A DNA stretch of 64,000 nt from G963666895 sp963666895 (lineage in GTDB: Bacteria; Desulfobacterota; Desulfovibrionia; Desulfovibrionales; Desulfovibrionaceae), in the NCBI GenBank assembly GCA_963666895.2, contig CAXXNS010000001.1, positions 62,001 through 126,000 on the forward strand. Direction: 5' to 3'. Shown piece after piece: positions 42,554 through 52,643 of the stretch (position 1 is the first letter of the stretch; the number at the start of each line of letters is the position of its first letter). The notes below the pieces were generated by a model that was not told the origin of the DNA, did no database searches, and was given only the letters and a program-made list of their open reading frames with translations. Made by a program: the position numbers and the translations under genes.

Positions 42554-43506
42554 CGCAGGGCAAGCCACCAGCAAAAAATTACAATCACTGCCGCGGCCGT
42601 ACCAAAGGCCGCGTTCCACCACCGTCCCGGCAACCCCCACTTGCGAACGCCCGTTCCGGCCGCCCAGCCCAGGGCCGTTCCCGCGGCCAGGCCGAACAGG
42701 TGCGCGCCCAGGTCGGTGTTGTCGCCCCCGGCCCCGAGCATGGCCAGGATGCCCAGGCCCGCGGCCAGGGGGATGAGCAGCTCGCCCAGCCGCCTGATCT
42801 GGCGCTGGCCCACCCGCAGTCCGGCCAGGATGCCGGCCGCGCCGAACACGGCCGTGGAAAAGCCCACGGAGTTGTGGTCCGGCGAGGCCACCCAGGCGTT
42901 GACGAGATTGCCCAGCATGCCCGAAGCCAGCACCAGCAACCAGGCCGCGCCCGTGCCCACCCGTCCGGCCGTCAGAACCACAAACGCGCCGCCGATGAGC
43001 ACGTTGGCCATCACGTGGGCTCCGTCCGCGTGCAGGAACAGGGCCGTGGCCAGCCGCCACCACTCTCCCGCACGAATGGCCTGGGCCCAGGCCGAACCAA
43101 CGTCGTAGAAGTCGTGGCTGTAGAGGGAGAGGCCCGGGTAGTTGCCCTGGAACGCGAAGTGAAGAAGAAGCACGGCCAGCATGGCCAGGGCCGTGGGCCG
43201 GACGCGCAGCGGAACCCCGGGCACGTCCGGTTCGGCCGGGGCTGAGGCCAGGGCGTGCTCCTCGGCAAGCCAGGCCTCCACCTCCTCGCGGGCCCGCCCC
43301 AGGGACCAGGCCTGGACCAGCACCCGGCTGGACCCTCCCTGGCGCACCACCCTATGGGGCAGCCTGGCCGAGGCCAGCACCAGGGCCCAGTCCCGGGCCT
43401 CCTGGGGCGTGAGCAGGGACCGGCCCGGACCCAGGACCTCGGCGGCCAGGTCCACCCAGCGCGGGCGAACCATGCGGCGGAGGATGGAAGGGCGCGTCTC
43501 GACCAT
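42550..43506 (-). CDS. Rhomboid-family intramembrane serine protease
   Basis: 318 residues. A cytoplasmic N-terminal domain (~1-110) precedes six or seven TM helices. Motifs: HADGAHVMAN (TM2 His/Asn), catalytic Ser in SVGFSTAVFG, catalytic His in DLGAHLFGLAAG. Cleaves other membrane proteins within the bilayer; substrates unknown. Overlaps the preceding rightward gene by 4 bp at the 3' ends. Confidence 0.88.
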   Translation of the reverse strand: MVETRPSILRRMVRPRWVDLAAEVLGPGRSLLTPQEARDWALVLASARLPHRVVRQGGSSRVLVQAWSLGRAREEVEAWLAEEHALASAPAEPDVPGVPLRVRPTALAMLAVLLLHFAFQGNYPGLSLYSHDFYDVGSAWAQAIRAGEWWRLATALFLHADGAHVMANVLIGGAFVVLTAGRVGTGAAWLLVLASGMLGNLVNAWVASPDHNSVGFSTAVFGAAGILAGLRVGQRQIRRLGELLIPLAAGLGILAMLGAGGDNTDLGAHLFGLAAGTALGWAAGTGVRKWGLPGRWWNAAFGTAAAVIVIFCWWLALR

Positions 43507-43593
43507 GGACCGCAGCCTACAGCAAAGCCGCCCAAGGGAAAAGCCACGGTTTCCGGGCCTTTCACCAGTGTGAGGAATCTGATACCAAGGGCC

Positions 43594-44739
43594 ATGAACA
43601 CCCTTGCCCGCCCCCTTCTGCTGATTCCGGCCCTGTTATGGGCCCTGTTGTGGCTCGCCATGCCCTGCTCCGCCATCGCTGACGAAACGTTCATCGACCC
43701 GGACAACCCGAGCCTGGAGGTCATGGCCGGACAGATGCTCATGGTCGGATTCCGGGGCCTGGACGCGCCCGAGGGCTCGCCCGTGGCCCGGGCCATCGCC
43801 GAGCTCCATTTGGGCGGGGTGATCCTGTTCGACTACGACGTGGCCCTGAAAAAGCCGGGCCGCAACATCGTGTCCCCGGAGCAGCTGGCCGAGCTGACGG
43901 CCCAATTGCGCACCCCGGCCCAGATTCCGCTCTTCCTGGCCGTGGACCAAGAGGGCGGCAAGGTGCAGCGCCTCAAGGCCGCGGCCGGATTCCGCGAGAC
44001 CCCATCGGCCGCCGAACTGGGCCAGGAGGGGACGGAAGCGGCACGCGCGGCCGGTGAGGAGATCGGGCAGCAGCTGGCCGGGTACGGCCTGAACCTGGAC
44101 TTCGCGCCCGTGCTGGACGTGGACGTGAACCCGGACAGCCCGGCCATCGGCGCGCTGGGCCGCAGCTTCTCCCCGGACCCGGAGCGGGTGGCCGCGCTCG
44201 GCCTGGCCTTTCTGGACGGCCTGCGCGCCCAGGGCGTGTTCTCCTGCGTCAAGCACTTCCCGGGCCACGGCTCGGCCTCCACGGACTCCCACACCGGCCT
44301 GCCGGACATCACCAACACCTGGACCGAGCAGGAACTCGTGCCCTTCGCCCGGGTCATCCAGGCCCAGGCCACGGACATGGTCATGACCGCCCACCTGTTC
44401 AACGCCCACCTGGACCCGGACCACCCGGCCACCCTGTCCCGGGCCGTGGTCCAGGGCATGCTTCGGGACGGGCTGGGGTTTGCGGGCGTGGTGGTCACGG
44501 ACGACCTGGGCATGGGGGCCATTGCCGAGCACTACGGCCTGAACCAGGCCATCCAACTGGCCGTGGAGGCGGGCTGCGACATCCTGCTCTTCGGCAACAA
44601 CCTGACCTACGACCCGGACCTGGCCTTCAAGGCCCACGCCGCCCTGGTCGGCCTGGTCCGCGACGGGACCATCCCCCTGGAACGCATCCGCCTCTCCTAC
44701 GAGCGCATCATGGCCCTCAAGGGTTTTATGGCCGGATAG
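43594..44739 (+). CDS. Beta-N-acetylhexosaminidase, GH3 family (NagZ-like)
   Basis: 381 residues with a signal peptide (MNTLARPLLLIPALLWALLW...). GH3 motifs: VKHFPGHGSASTDSHTGLP (the NagZ His/Asp loop) and the nucleophile Asp in VVTDDLGMGAI. Unlike cytoplasmic NagZ it appears exported, so it would act on N-acetylglucosaminyl links in periplasmic peptidoglycan fragments. A monocistronic gene. Confidence 0.88.
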   Translation: MNTLARPLLLIPALLWALLWLAMPCSAIADETFIDPDNPSLEVMAGQMLMVGFRGLDAPEGSPVARAIAELHLGGVILFDYDVALKKPGRNIVSPEQLAELTAQLRTPAQIPLFLAVDQEGGKVQRLKAAAGFRETPSAAELGQEGTEAARAAGEEIGQQLAGYGLNLDFAPVLDVDVNPDSPAIGALGRSFSPDPERVAALGLAFLDGLRAQGVFSCVKHFPGHGSASTDSHTGLPDITNTWTEQELVPFARVIQAQATDMVMTAHLFNAHLDPDHPATLSRAVVQGMLRDGLGFAGVVVTDDLGMGAIAEHYGLNQAIQLAVEAGCDILLFGNNLTYDPDLAFKAHAALVGLVRDGTIPLERIRLSYERIMALKGFMAG

Positions 44740-44808
44740 CCCATCACCGCCTCCTCTTAGAGGACCGGCCGTTTCTTGTTACATTTGTGTTGATTTTGCG
44801 TTTGCGCC

Positions 44809-44836
44809 TTGACTGAATTCCTATCCCGGTCAGTAT
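44809..44836 (+). promoter_or_regulatory. Possible sigma-70 promoter of the amphi-Trp gene
   Basis: TTGACT and CAGTAT with a 16-bp spacer, 75 bp before the start at 44911. The 171-bp gap holds nothing else recognisable. Confidence 0.4.
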
Positions 44837-44910
44837 CGTTCCAAACTCCCATTCACAGGGCTGGTGCGCCGAAAAGGCATGCCGCGACCCACCCGAAAGG
44901 AGACGCGGAC

Positions 44911-45204
44911 ATGGGTAGCAAGAACAAGGTGCTGATGGAAGGAGCCATGGAACTCAAGGAGGCCGTGACCTACCTGGAGACCCTGGTATCGACCCTCAAG
45001 ACCGAAAACCGTCCACATGCAGCGGGGCGAGGACGCGGTGACGCTTCGGACCCACCTCCATCGTGGACATGGAGATCTCGGCCTCCCAGAAAGAGGGCAA
45101 GGAGAAACTGTCCATCAAACTGGGCCTGGAGCAGCGACCCCAAATACGGCCTGCCCGAGGACATCTCCATCTCGGGCGAGGAGCCCAAGCTGGACATCGC
45201 CTGA
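44911..45204 (+). CDS. Amphi-Trp domain protein, frameshifted as read
   Basis: GAAAGGAG precedes the ATG. The reading starts MGSKNKVLMEGAMELKEAVT and the end reads in another frame ISISGEEPKLDIA; three +1 events (near 45005 in AAAA, 45049 in GG, 45123 in GGG) restore a single protein of about 96 residues, including SASQKEGKEKLSIKLAW, typical of the amphi-Trp family (unknown function, common in anaerobes and archaea). Beginning of the error-rich block. Confidence 0.7.
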   Translation: MGSKNKVLMEGAMELKEAVTYLETLVSTLKTENRPHAAGRGRGDASDPPPSWTWRSRPPRKRARRNCPSNWAWSSDPKYGLPEDISISGEEPKLDIA

Positions 45205-45238
45205 TCCCGTCGTCCGGCCCTCTCCCCATTCCAATGCA

Positions 45239-45266
45239 AAGGGGCGCTTCGGGCGCCCCTTTTTTC
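45239..45266 (+). terminator. Terminator after the amphi-Trp gene
   Basis: GGGGCGC-TTCGG-GCGCCCC stem-loop followed by six T. Confidence 0.85.
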
Positions 45267-45388
45267 ACCTGTCCGCGACCCCCCATGTCTCCCTCCGCCT
45301 TGCCAAGCAAGGCCCGGCCCTGTATCAGGAAATGACATCGCGGGCGACCGCCCGCCGACCCCGACATCACACCCATTGGGAGGCATAC

Positions 45389-46570
<1,182 letters not shown>

Positions 46571-46574
46571 AGTC

Positions 46575-47321
46575 ATGACCAATGTTGCATGCTCCGGCGT
46601 CGCCAGGCCCCTCTCTATCTCCAGCTGGACCGGGGTCGACCTTCGCCTATGCGGGCAAGCCGCCCGTGCTCAGGAAAAGGCCGACGGCTCGAAATCGAGC
46701 CCGGGCCGTGACGCGCATCCTGACCGGGCCTTCGGGCGCGGGGAAATCCACGGTGCTCCGGCTGCTGTGCCGCCTGGAGGAGCCCGACGACGGCGCCGCA
46801 TCCTGCTCGAAGGCCAGGACATCCGCGAGCTGCCGCCGCCCCTGGCTTGCGGCCGCCGGGTGCATCTACGTGCAGCAGACCCCCACCCTGGTGGCAGGGC
46901 AGCCTGCGCCACAACCTGACCCTGCCCTTCACCTTCGCGGCCAACCGCGGACCTGTCACCCTGCCCGGACGACGCCCGGCTGCGCGAGCATGCTGGACGA
47001 ATTCCTGCTCTCGGACCTGGACCTGGACCAGGCGGCCAAGGGCTTGTCCGTGGGCCAGAAACAGCGGGTCTGCCTGATCCGGGGGCTGCTCCTTTCGCCA
47101 CGGGCCATGCTCCTGGACGAGCCCGCCAGCGGCCCTGGACCCGGAGTCCGGCCTCGGTGGTGGTGGAGGCGGCCCTGCCGCCTGCCCGGGGAGCGCGGCG
47201 TGGCCGTGGTCATGGTCAGCCATGGCCCGGAACTGGACGGCCGGGACTGCGCCACCCTGGATCTGCAGGACTGGACAACTGCGCGACCAGCAACCGCATC
47301 CCGTGGGAGGCGGCCACATGA
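46575..47321 (+). CDS. FetA/YbbL-like ABC transporter ATP-binding protein, indels as read
   Basis: Pieces in different frames give Walker A GPSGAGKST, VQQTPTLVAG, the signature LSVGQKQRVCLIRGLL, Walker B AMLLDEPAS and the switch region VVMVSHG. The start is uncertain (ATG 46575 is the simplest), and at least eight indels are needed to join the pieces. Its stop overlaps the permease start (ATGA). With the permease it resembles E. coli FetAB, linked to iron export and metal stress. Confidence 0.7.
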
Positions 47322-48111
47322 ACCCCGGCGCACATCTCGCATGTGGCAACTGGTCTCCCTGGCCCTGGGGTTCGTGGTCTTCGCCGGGCATCGCCAGCGT
47401 GATCCACCACCTGGGCATCGTGCGCGACCTCACCGTGGGCACCCTGCGCTGCGTGGCCCAGCTGCTGCTCCTGGGGTATGCGCTCAAGTACATCTTCGCG
47501 CTCAACTGGTCCTGGGTGGTGGTGGGCGTGTTCCTGTTCATGCTCATTTCGGCCGGGTTCATCGTGCGCGGCCGGGTCAAGGAGACGGCACGTGCCGCTA
47601 CGCCCTGCCCCTGTTCGTGACCATGACCCTGTCCTACTTCACCGTGGCCGTGCTGGTCACCGGGGTCATCGTGCAGGCGGACCCGTGGTGGAAACCCGAA
47701 TATTTCCTGCCCCTTGGCGGCATGGTGGTGGGCAACAGCATGAACTCCCTGGCCCTGTGCCCTGGACCGGCTGTTCTCGGACCTGCAGGACCCGGCGCGA
47801 GGAGATCGAGATGCGCCTGTCCCTGGGCGCGGACCCGCGCGAAGCCTCGGCCGCAGGTCACGCGCAAGGCCATGAGCGCGGGCATGATCCCCATCGTCAA
47901 CTCCATGATGGGCGCGGGCCTGGTCTTCATCCCGGGCATGATGACCGGTCAGATTCTGGCCGGGGCCGACCCCCTGGAGGCGGTGCGCTACCAGATCGTG
48001 GTCATGCTCATGCTGGTGGGCGCGGCCACCCTGGCCGCCATCCTGCTGGTGCTCTGGGTCAGGCGGCGGTGCTTTGGCCCGGGCCAGCAGCTCGTTCTGC
48101 CCGTGGAGTAG
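47318..48111 (+). CDS. FetB/YbbM (UPF0014)-like permease, indels as read
   Basis: GGGAGG precedes the ATG by about 9 nt. Fragments: ASVIHHLGIVRDLTVGTLRC, ALKYIFALNWSWVVVGVFLF, PLFVTMTLSYFTVAVLVTG, PLGGMVVGNSMNSLAL and ALEAV-type end VRYQIVVMLMLVGAATLAAI. The GNSMN motif is characteristic of the family. Six small indels (near 47343, 47389, 47592, 47758, 47789, 47851) must be corrected to obtain about 262 residues with seven TM helices. Confidence 0.75.
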
Positions 48112-48131
48112 AAACAAAAGCGGAGACAGCC

Positions 48132-48616
48132 ATGCCCCGCCCGTTGCAAACCCTGCGCATCGCGGTCCTGGCCGCGCCCTGGCCCTGCCTTACGGCCACG
48201 GGTTCGGCCCTGGCGGCCGTGGGGTTGTGGCGGCTCATGGTCCTGTTCATGGCCACGGGCAAGCCGGTGGCCGGGGCCCTGCTGGCCTTTCCCGTGCTGG
48301 GCTGGTGCGCGTTGGCGGGCATCTGCCTCATGGACGCGGCCGCCCGGGTGCGGGAGTACCACCGGTTCCGGGCCGCGTTCAAACGCTTCGGGTTCCGCAA
48401 GCGCCTGGCCCGCATCGGAGCGGCCAGCCGCTGCCAGAGGGACGCAGTGGCCAGGGCCGCCCAGGACGCGGGCCACGGCCGGGCCGTGCGGCAGTACTAC
48501 CGCGACCTGGGCTACCGCTGGCGCCACCTCCTGCCCGATCCCCGTGGCCGACAACCCGCTGACCTTCCTGAACCCGGAATATCTGAAAAAGGGCGTTCGT
48601 GCCCGGGAAGCGATAA
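48132..48616 (+). CDS. Membrane protein of unknown function, two indels as read
   Basis: MPRPLQTLRIAVLAAPWPCL leads into two TM helices (TATGSALAAVGLWRLMVLFM; AGALLAFPVLGWCALAGICL) and a basic cytoplasmic region (YHRFRAAFKRFGFRKRLARI). One extra C near 48540 and one extra G near 48604 would give the tail NPLTFLNPEYLKKGVRARKR and a stop right before the terminator. The family is not recognised. Confidence 0.65.
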
Positions 48617-48650
48617 AAAAAGGCCGCCCCCAAAGGAGCGGCCTTAAAAA
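48614..48650 (-). terminator. Bidirectional terminator
   Basis: GGCCGC and GCGGCC stem; on the minus strand followed by seven T, ending the hydrogenase operon, and on the plus strand following the previous gene. Confidence 0.75.
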
Positions 48651-48668
48651 TTTCGGGTAACCAGTCGG

Positions 48669-48933
48669 TTACATCAAGCCTTCCACGGTCAATCCCGGAC
48701 TCATCCGCGGCCTGGACAAGGTCGCGCAGGATCTGAAGCGACTGCTCGGCCTCCTTGGGGTCCAGCTTGCGGATGGCGAACCCGGCGTGGATGATCACAA
48801 AGTCGCCAATCCCCACCTCCCCATCGCAGATCATGAGCGAACAAGTGACCGTGGAGGTGGAGTCCCCCACCTTGCAGGTGGCGAAATCGTTCTCGCCTAT
48901 CTCGATGACTTCAGCCGGCACTGCGAGGCACAT
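48669..48933 (-). CDS. hypC: HypC/HupF-family hydrogenase maturation chaperone, probable frameshift
   Basis: ATG with GGAGG upstream; MCLAVP is the invariant N-terminus whose Cys binds the Fe(CN)2CO group, and FVIIHAGFAIRKLD is the conserved core. The frame as read runs on through the terminator to 48379; with a single +1 near 48690-48720 it would instead end VEGLM at 48669, leaving about 88 residues (length 3n+1). Overlaps the protease gene by 23 bp. It delivers the active-site iron ligand cluster to the hydrogenase large subunit. Confidence 0.85.
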
Positions 48934-49441
48934 AGGAAACCTCCTCCAGGGGGACGTCGCGCCTGGTAAAGGAGCCGCCCGCGGCCTCCACTTCCTTGAG
49001 CGCGTTTTCAATGAATTTGGGCATGCTGGCATCGGACGTTTCCGAAAGCTCGGTGGACATGGTGGAGAAATCCGTAGGCTCCATGCCGATGACCACCGCG
49101 TCCGGCCGGTTGCCGCACAGTTCGCATGACATGAGGGTGTCCACCAGGTCGGTGTCGTGCAGGGAGTTGCGGAAGGCCAGCCCCTTGCGCAGGTCGTCGC
49201 CCACCAGACGGTAGACCGAGCCCGGATCGTGGCCGCCCAGCACCGCGTCCAGCACGATGAGGAAATCGCAATCCATCATGGGGCCCATGAGCTTGACGCC
49301 CAGGGTGCCTCCGTCCATGAGGGTCACGTTGTCGGAGAACTCATATTCCCGCTGGAGCTGTTCCACGGCCCGGACTCCGATGCCCTCGTCCGTGTAGAGC
49401 ACGTTGCCCACGCCCAAAACCAGGATGCGTTTGTCGTCCAT
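48911..49441 (-). CDS. [NiFe] hydrogenase maturation protease
   Basis: 176 residues from ATG 49441. HyaD/HybD/HynC-type protease: ILVLGVGNVLYTDEGIG with Ni-sensing Glu, LMDGGTLG, and LDAV with the following His. It removes the C-terminal tail of the large subunit after nickel insertion. Encoded just after the structural genes, past a terminator-like hairpin. Confidence 0.92.
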   Translation of the reverse strand: MDDKRILVLGVGNVLYTDEGIGVRAVEQLQREYEFSDNVTLMDGGTLGVKLMGPMMDCDFLIVLDAVLGGHDPGSVYRLVGDDLRKGLAFRNSLHDTDLVDTLMSCELCGNRPDAVVIGMEPTDFSTMSTELSETSDASMPKFIENALKEVEAAGGSFTRRDVPLEEVSYVPRSAG

Positions 49442-49540
49442 TGGTTGAATATAATACCGGACTCGGCAGTCGGCAACCGGGAATGCCCGGTCTGAGCCTT
49501 TTTCCGGAGGGGTTGAGGTTCTCCAGGACGCCGGGGGGAA

Positions 49541-49568
49541 CAAAAGGGGGCCCCGAAGGGCCCCCTTC
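49541..49568 (-). terminator. Hairpin after the hydrogenase large-subunit gene
   Basis: On the minus strand GGGGGCCC-TTCG-GGGCCCCC is followed by TTTTG. It may terminate or dampen transcription between structural and maturation genes. Confidence 0.75.
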
Positions 49569-49590
49569 TGGTTGGCGTTCGTTCCTGAAT

Positions 49591-51297
49591 CTACAGGATG
49601 GTGAACTCGCGGGACTGGCCGGTCTTGGCGTCGATGACGTGCACGCCGCAGGCGATGCAGGGGTCATACGAGTGGACCGTGCGCAGAATCTCGACGGGAC
49701 GCATGGGATCGAAGATCGGGGTGCCCATGAGGGCTTCCTCGGTGGGTCCAAGCACGCCGGAATCGTCGCGCGGGCCCAGGTTCCAGGTGGAGGGAACCAC
49801 CAGCTGGATGTTGTCGATCTTGTTGTCCTTGATGTTCACCCAGTGGGACAGGGTGCCGCGCGGGGCGTTGACGAAACCGACGCCCTGGGCTTCTCCCGGC
49901 CACTCCCATTCCTTGTAGATCTCGTTGTCGCCGGAGGCGATGTTGGCCTGCAGCTCTTCCACCCAGGCCTGAGTCTGGTTGGCGATGAGCAGGGTCTCGA
50001 TGCCGCGGGCGGCGGTGCGGCCCAGGGTCGAGAACAGGGCCTCGGGGCCGACACCCAGCTGCGTGAGCACGTAGGTCACGGCGTCCACGGTGGGCTTGTG
50101 GCCGCGGGCGTAGGAAACCAGGGTCTGGGCCAGGGGGCCGACCTCGGTGGCCTTGCCGTTCATGCGCGGGGCCTTCATCCAGGAGTAGTGATCCTTGTCG
50201 CCCAGCTTGGTGTACTTGGGCTTGGTCTCACCATTGTAAGGATGCTTGGGCTCGCCGTACTCGTACCAGGAGTACTTGACGTGCTCTTCGATGTTCTTGG
50301 TGTCGAAGGGCTGCACGTTGCCCAGGTCGCGATTGTAGATCGCCCCCGGGGGCAACCAGCGGGATTCCAGATCGTACTCGTCCGAAGGGAACTCGCCACA
50401 GGTCTGGAAGTGGGTGGTGCCGCCGATGCCGGCCCAGTCCTTGTAGAAGGAGGCCACGGCCAGCAGGTCGGGGATGTACACGTTGCGCACGAAGTCCGCG
50501 GTCTCGTGATAAAGCTCCAGGAACTCGTTGATGCGTTTCTCAGTCAGGGCCTCGTAGCAGGTCACGCCACCGACCACGGTGAACTGAGTGTGCGGGTTCT
50601 TGGCGCCGAACACGGCCATGGCGCGGGCAGCCTTGACCTGGAGCTTGAGGGCGTCCAGGTAGTGCTTGGTGGCCATGAGGTTGGCTTCGGCCGGCAGATA
50701 GTAGGCGTCGTGCCCACCTTCGCGCAGGAAGTAGGCGTTGGTGAAGGGGCCGAGCTGGCCGGATTTCACCAGGGCCTCAACCGTGGCGCGAACGGCCTCG
50801 AAGTCCTCGGGGGTCTCGTTCAGCGGGTTGATGGAGTTGGCCAGGGAGGCCGTAGCCTTGGGATCCGCGGAGATGGCGGAAGCCACGTCGACCCAGTCCA
50901 GGGCGTGCAGGTGATAGAAATGCACGATGTGGTCGTGCATGAACTGCGCGGCCATGACCAGGTTGCGGATCAGGGTGGCGTTCTTGGGGATCTTCACGCC
51001 CATGGCGTTGTCCATGCAGCGCGTGGAAGCCAGCGCGTGCACGTACGTGCAGACGCCGCAGGAACGCTGGGTGAAGTGCTGGGCATCGCGGGGGTCACGG
51101 CCCTTGAGGATGAGCTCAAGACCGCGGAACAGCTGCGAGCTGGAACGCACATCGGCGACAACGCCGTTTTCAACTTCGACTTCAATGCGCAGATGGCCCT
51201 CGATCCGGGTAATCGGATCTACGACCACCGGCCCGTTGTAACCGCTTTTCGGGGTCGCTTTGACCTCGGGGGCGGCGGCAGGCTTGGAACCGGACAT
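49591..51297 (-). CDS. hynA: Periplasmic [NiFe] hydrogenase large subunit
   Basis: 568 residues. The Ni-Fe ligands are in RSCGVCTYVH (L1, ~80) and DPCIACGVH (L2, near the C-terminus); the last 15 residues after the His (VIDAKTGQSREFTIL) are the peptide removed on maturation. RIEGHLRIEVEV marks the N-terminal region. No selenocysteine: Cys is at the position where [NiFeSe] enzymes have Sec. Carried to the periplasm with the small subunit; donates H2 electrons to cytochrome c3. Naming of hynA/hynB varies between species. Confidence 0.96.
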   Translation of the reverse strand: MSGSKPAAAPEVKATPKSGYNGPVVVDPITRIEGHLRIEVEVENGVVADVRSSSQLFRGLELILKGRDPRDAQHFTQRSCGVCTYVHALASTRCMDNAMGVKIPKNATLIRNLVMAAQFMHDHIVHFYHLHALDWVDVASAISADPKATASLANSINPLNETPEDFEAVRATVEALVKSGQLGPFTNAYFLREGGHDAYYLPAEANLMATKHYLDALKLQVKAARAMAVFGAKNPHTQFTVVGGVTCYEALTEKRINEFLELYHETADFVRNVYIPDLLAVASFYKDWAGIGGTTHFQTCGEFPSDEYDLESRWLPPGAIYNRDLGNVQPFDTKNIEEHVKYSWYEYGEPKHPYNGETKPKYTKLGDKDHYSWMKAPRMNGKATEVGPLAQTLVSYARGHKPTVDAVTYVLTQLGVGPEALFSTLGRTAARGIETLLIANQTQAWVEELQANIASGDNEIYKEWEWPGEAQGVGFVNAPRGTLSHWVNIKDNKIDNIQLVVPSTWNLGPRDDSGVLGPTEEALMGTPIFDPMRPVEILRTVHSYDPCIACGVHVIDAKTGQSREFTIL

Positions 51298-51356
51298 ATT
51301 CGCTTCCTCCTAGTGTTTCTCTTCTCTTGGGTTACGATACACCTGTCTGCCGGGCC

Positions 51357-52316
51357 TTAGGCCTCTTCATAGAAGGGGGCCAAGTCATCCCAGAAGTTCG
51401 GCTCGGAGCAGCCGATGCAGGGGTGGCCGGCTTCGATCGGGAAGTTCGTCTGGTTGAACTTGACGGTCGGGCAGTTGTTGTAGGTGTAGGGGCCCTTGCA
51501 GCCGAGCTGCATCAGGCAGTAACCCTTGCGGGCGGTCTCGTCAGCGAAGCCGGTGGCGAACAGGCCCTCGTCGAAGTACTTCAGACGCGGACAGTTGTCG
51601 TGCACGGACTCGCCGAAGAACAGCTCGGGACGGCCCTCGCCATCCAGCGGCGGGATGGGGTTGGTACCTTCCTTCAGGGCGGTCAGGAAGTAGACCACGG
51701 TGCCCAGCAGGTTGTACGGGTTCGGCGGGCAACCGGAGATGTTGATGACCGGTTTGTCGAAGATGTCCCGGACGCCGACAGCCTTGGTCGGGTTCGGGGC
51801 GGCGGCCTGAACGCCACCGAAGGCGGCGCAGGTGCCATAGGTGATGACTGCAAGGGCGCCCTCGCAGATCTTCTTGGTGGTCTCGAGCATGGTGTGCCCG
51901 GCGACCTTGCCGTGGATGCCGCCCTCGGCGGTGGGGATGCCGCCCTCAATGACGGCAACGTAACCACCGGCGTGGTAGGCGTCTTCCAGGGCCTTCTCAG
52001 CCATCTCGCCAGCCGCGGCCATGACGGTCTCGTGGTAGTCCAGCGAGATCACGTTCAGGATCAATTCCGCGAAAGGCGGGTTCACACCGCGGAGGATGGA
52101 CTCGGAGCAGCCCGTGCATTCCGCGTTGTGGATCCAGATGACAGAGGGCTTCTTTTCAGCTGTCAGGGCTTCGGCCACTTTCGGCGCGAACGCCGGACCC
52201 ATGCCCATTACCGCGGCGACCGTGCCGCAGAGCTTCATGAAGTCACGGCGCGAGACCCCGCTTTTAGCGAGCCGTTCCTCGACCGTTTTGCCACTCTGAC
52301 TTACGGAGAACTTCAT
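51357..52316 (-). CDS. hynB: Periplasmic [NiFe] hydrogenase small subunit
   Basis: 319 residues; CTGGAGG precedes ATG. A Tat signal (GVSRRDFMKLCGTVAAVMG) carries the dimer across the membrane. Cys ligands of the three Fe-S clusters are in HNAECTGCSES, YGTCAAFGG, SGCPPNP, CLMQLGCKGP, NNCP and PCIGCSEP. It passes electrons from the Ni-Fe site to cytochrome c3. First structural gene; 59 bp before the large subunit. Confidence 0.96.
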   Translation of the reverse strand: MKFSVSQSGKTVEERLAKSGVSRRDFMKLCGTVAAVMGMGPAFAPKVAEALTAEKKPSVIWIHNAECTGCSESILRGVNPPFAELILNVISLDYHETVMAAAGEMAEKALEDAYHAGGYVAVIEGGIPTAEGGIHGKVAGHTMLETTKKICEGALAVITYGTCAAFGGVQAAAPNPTKAVGVRDIFDKPVINISGCPPNPYNLLGTVVYFLTALKEGTNPIPPLDGEGRPELFFGESVHDNCPRLKYFDEGLFATGFADETARKGYCLMQLGCKGPYTYNNCPTVKFNQTNFPIEAGHPCIGCSEPNFWDDLAPFYEEA

Positions 52317-52379
52317 AAAACACCTCCAGTTGCATGAAAGGAACTATTCGGCGCTTATAACACGCCTGGATTCCTTGGC

Positions 52380-52505
52380 TTACCGCCCGGTAACCACCCG
52401 AACGGCAGGTAACTCCCTCAACCGACGTAACACGAAGACGTCACTCGTAACATCTTCGGCATAAAGGTTCTTTAAAAGTGCTATCCCCCCGAATTCCTTA
52501 AACAT
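52380..52505 (-). CDS. Possible 41-residue ORF in the hydrogenase upstream region
   Basis: ATG with AGGAGAGGAG 3 nt upstream; MFKEFGGIALLKNLYAEDVT then VFVLRRLRELPAVRVV. A longer in-frame reading to 52610 lacks a good site. Base composition is more AT-rich than the neighbours. It may be a leader peptide or chance. The rest of 52317-52643 is the hydrogenase promoter region: an inverted repeat of GTTACG/GTGACG (about 52430-52455) and a TTATAA -10-like box near 52358 on the minus strand, without a convincing -35. Confidence 0.3.
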   Translation of the reverse strand: MFKEFGGIALLKNLYAEDVTSDVFVLRRLRELPAVRVVTGR

Positions 52506-52643
52506 GTACTCCTCTCCTAAACGCCTTTCCAGAGAAAAGCAATAGGGCGGAATAATAAAATTGGCCCCTCCCGGAACCACCATTGTTGGTCCCAAAGAGA
52601 GGCCTTTCATTCGGGCAGCAAAACGCCCATTGATGCGTTGGGA

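Noticed and set aside
48379..48933. HypC-like protein extended to 48379
   Set aside because: The extension runs through a terminator and into the opposite gene; a +1 shift gives the expected short protein ending at 48669.
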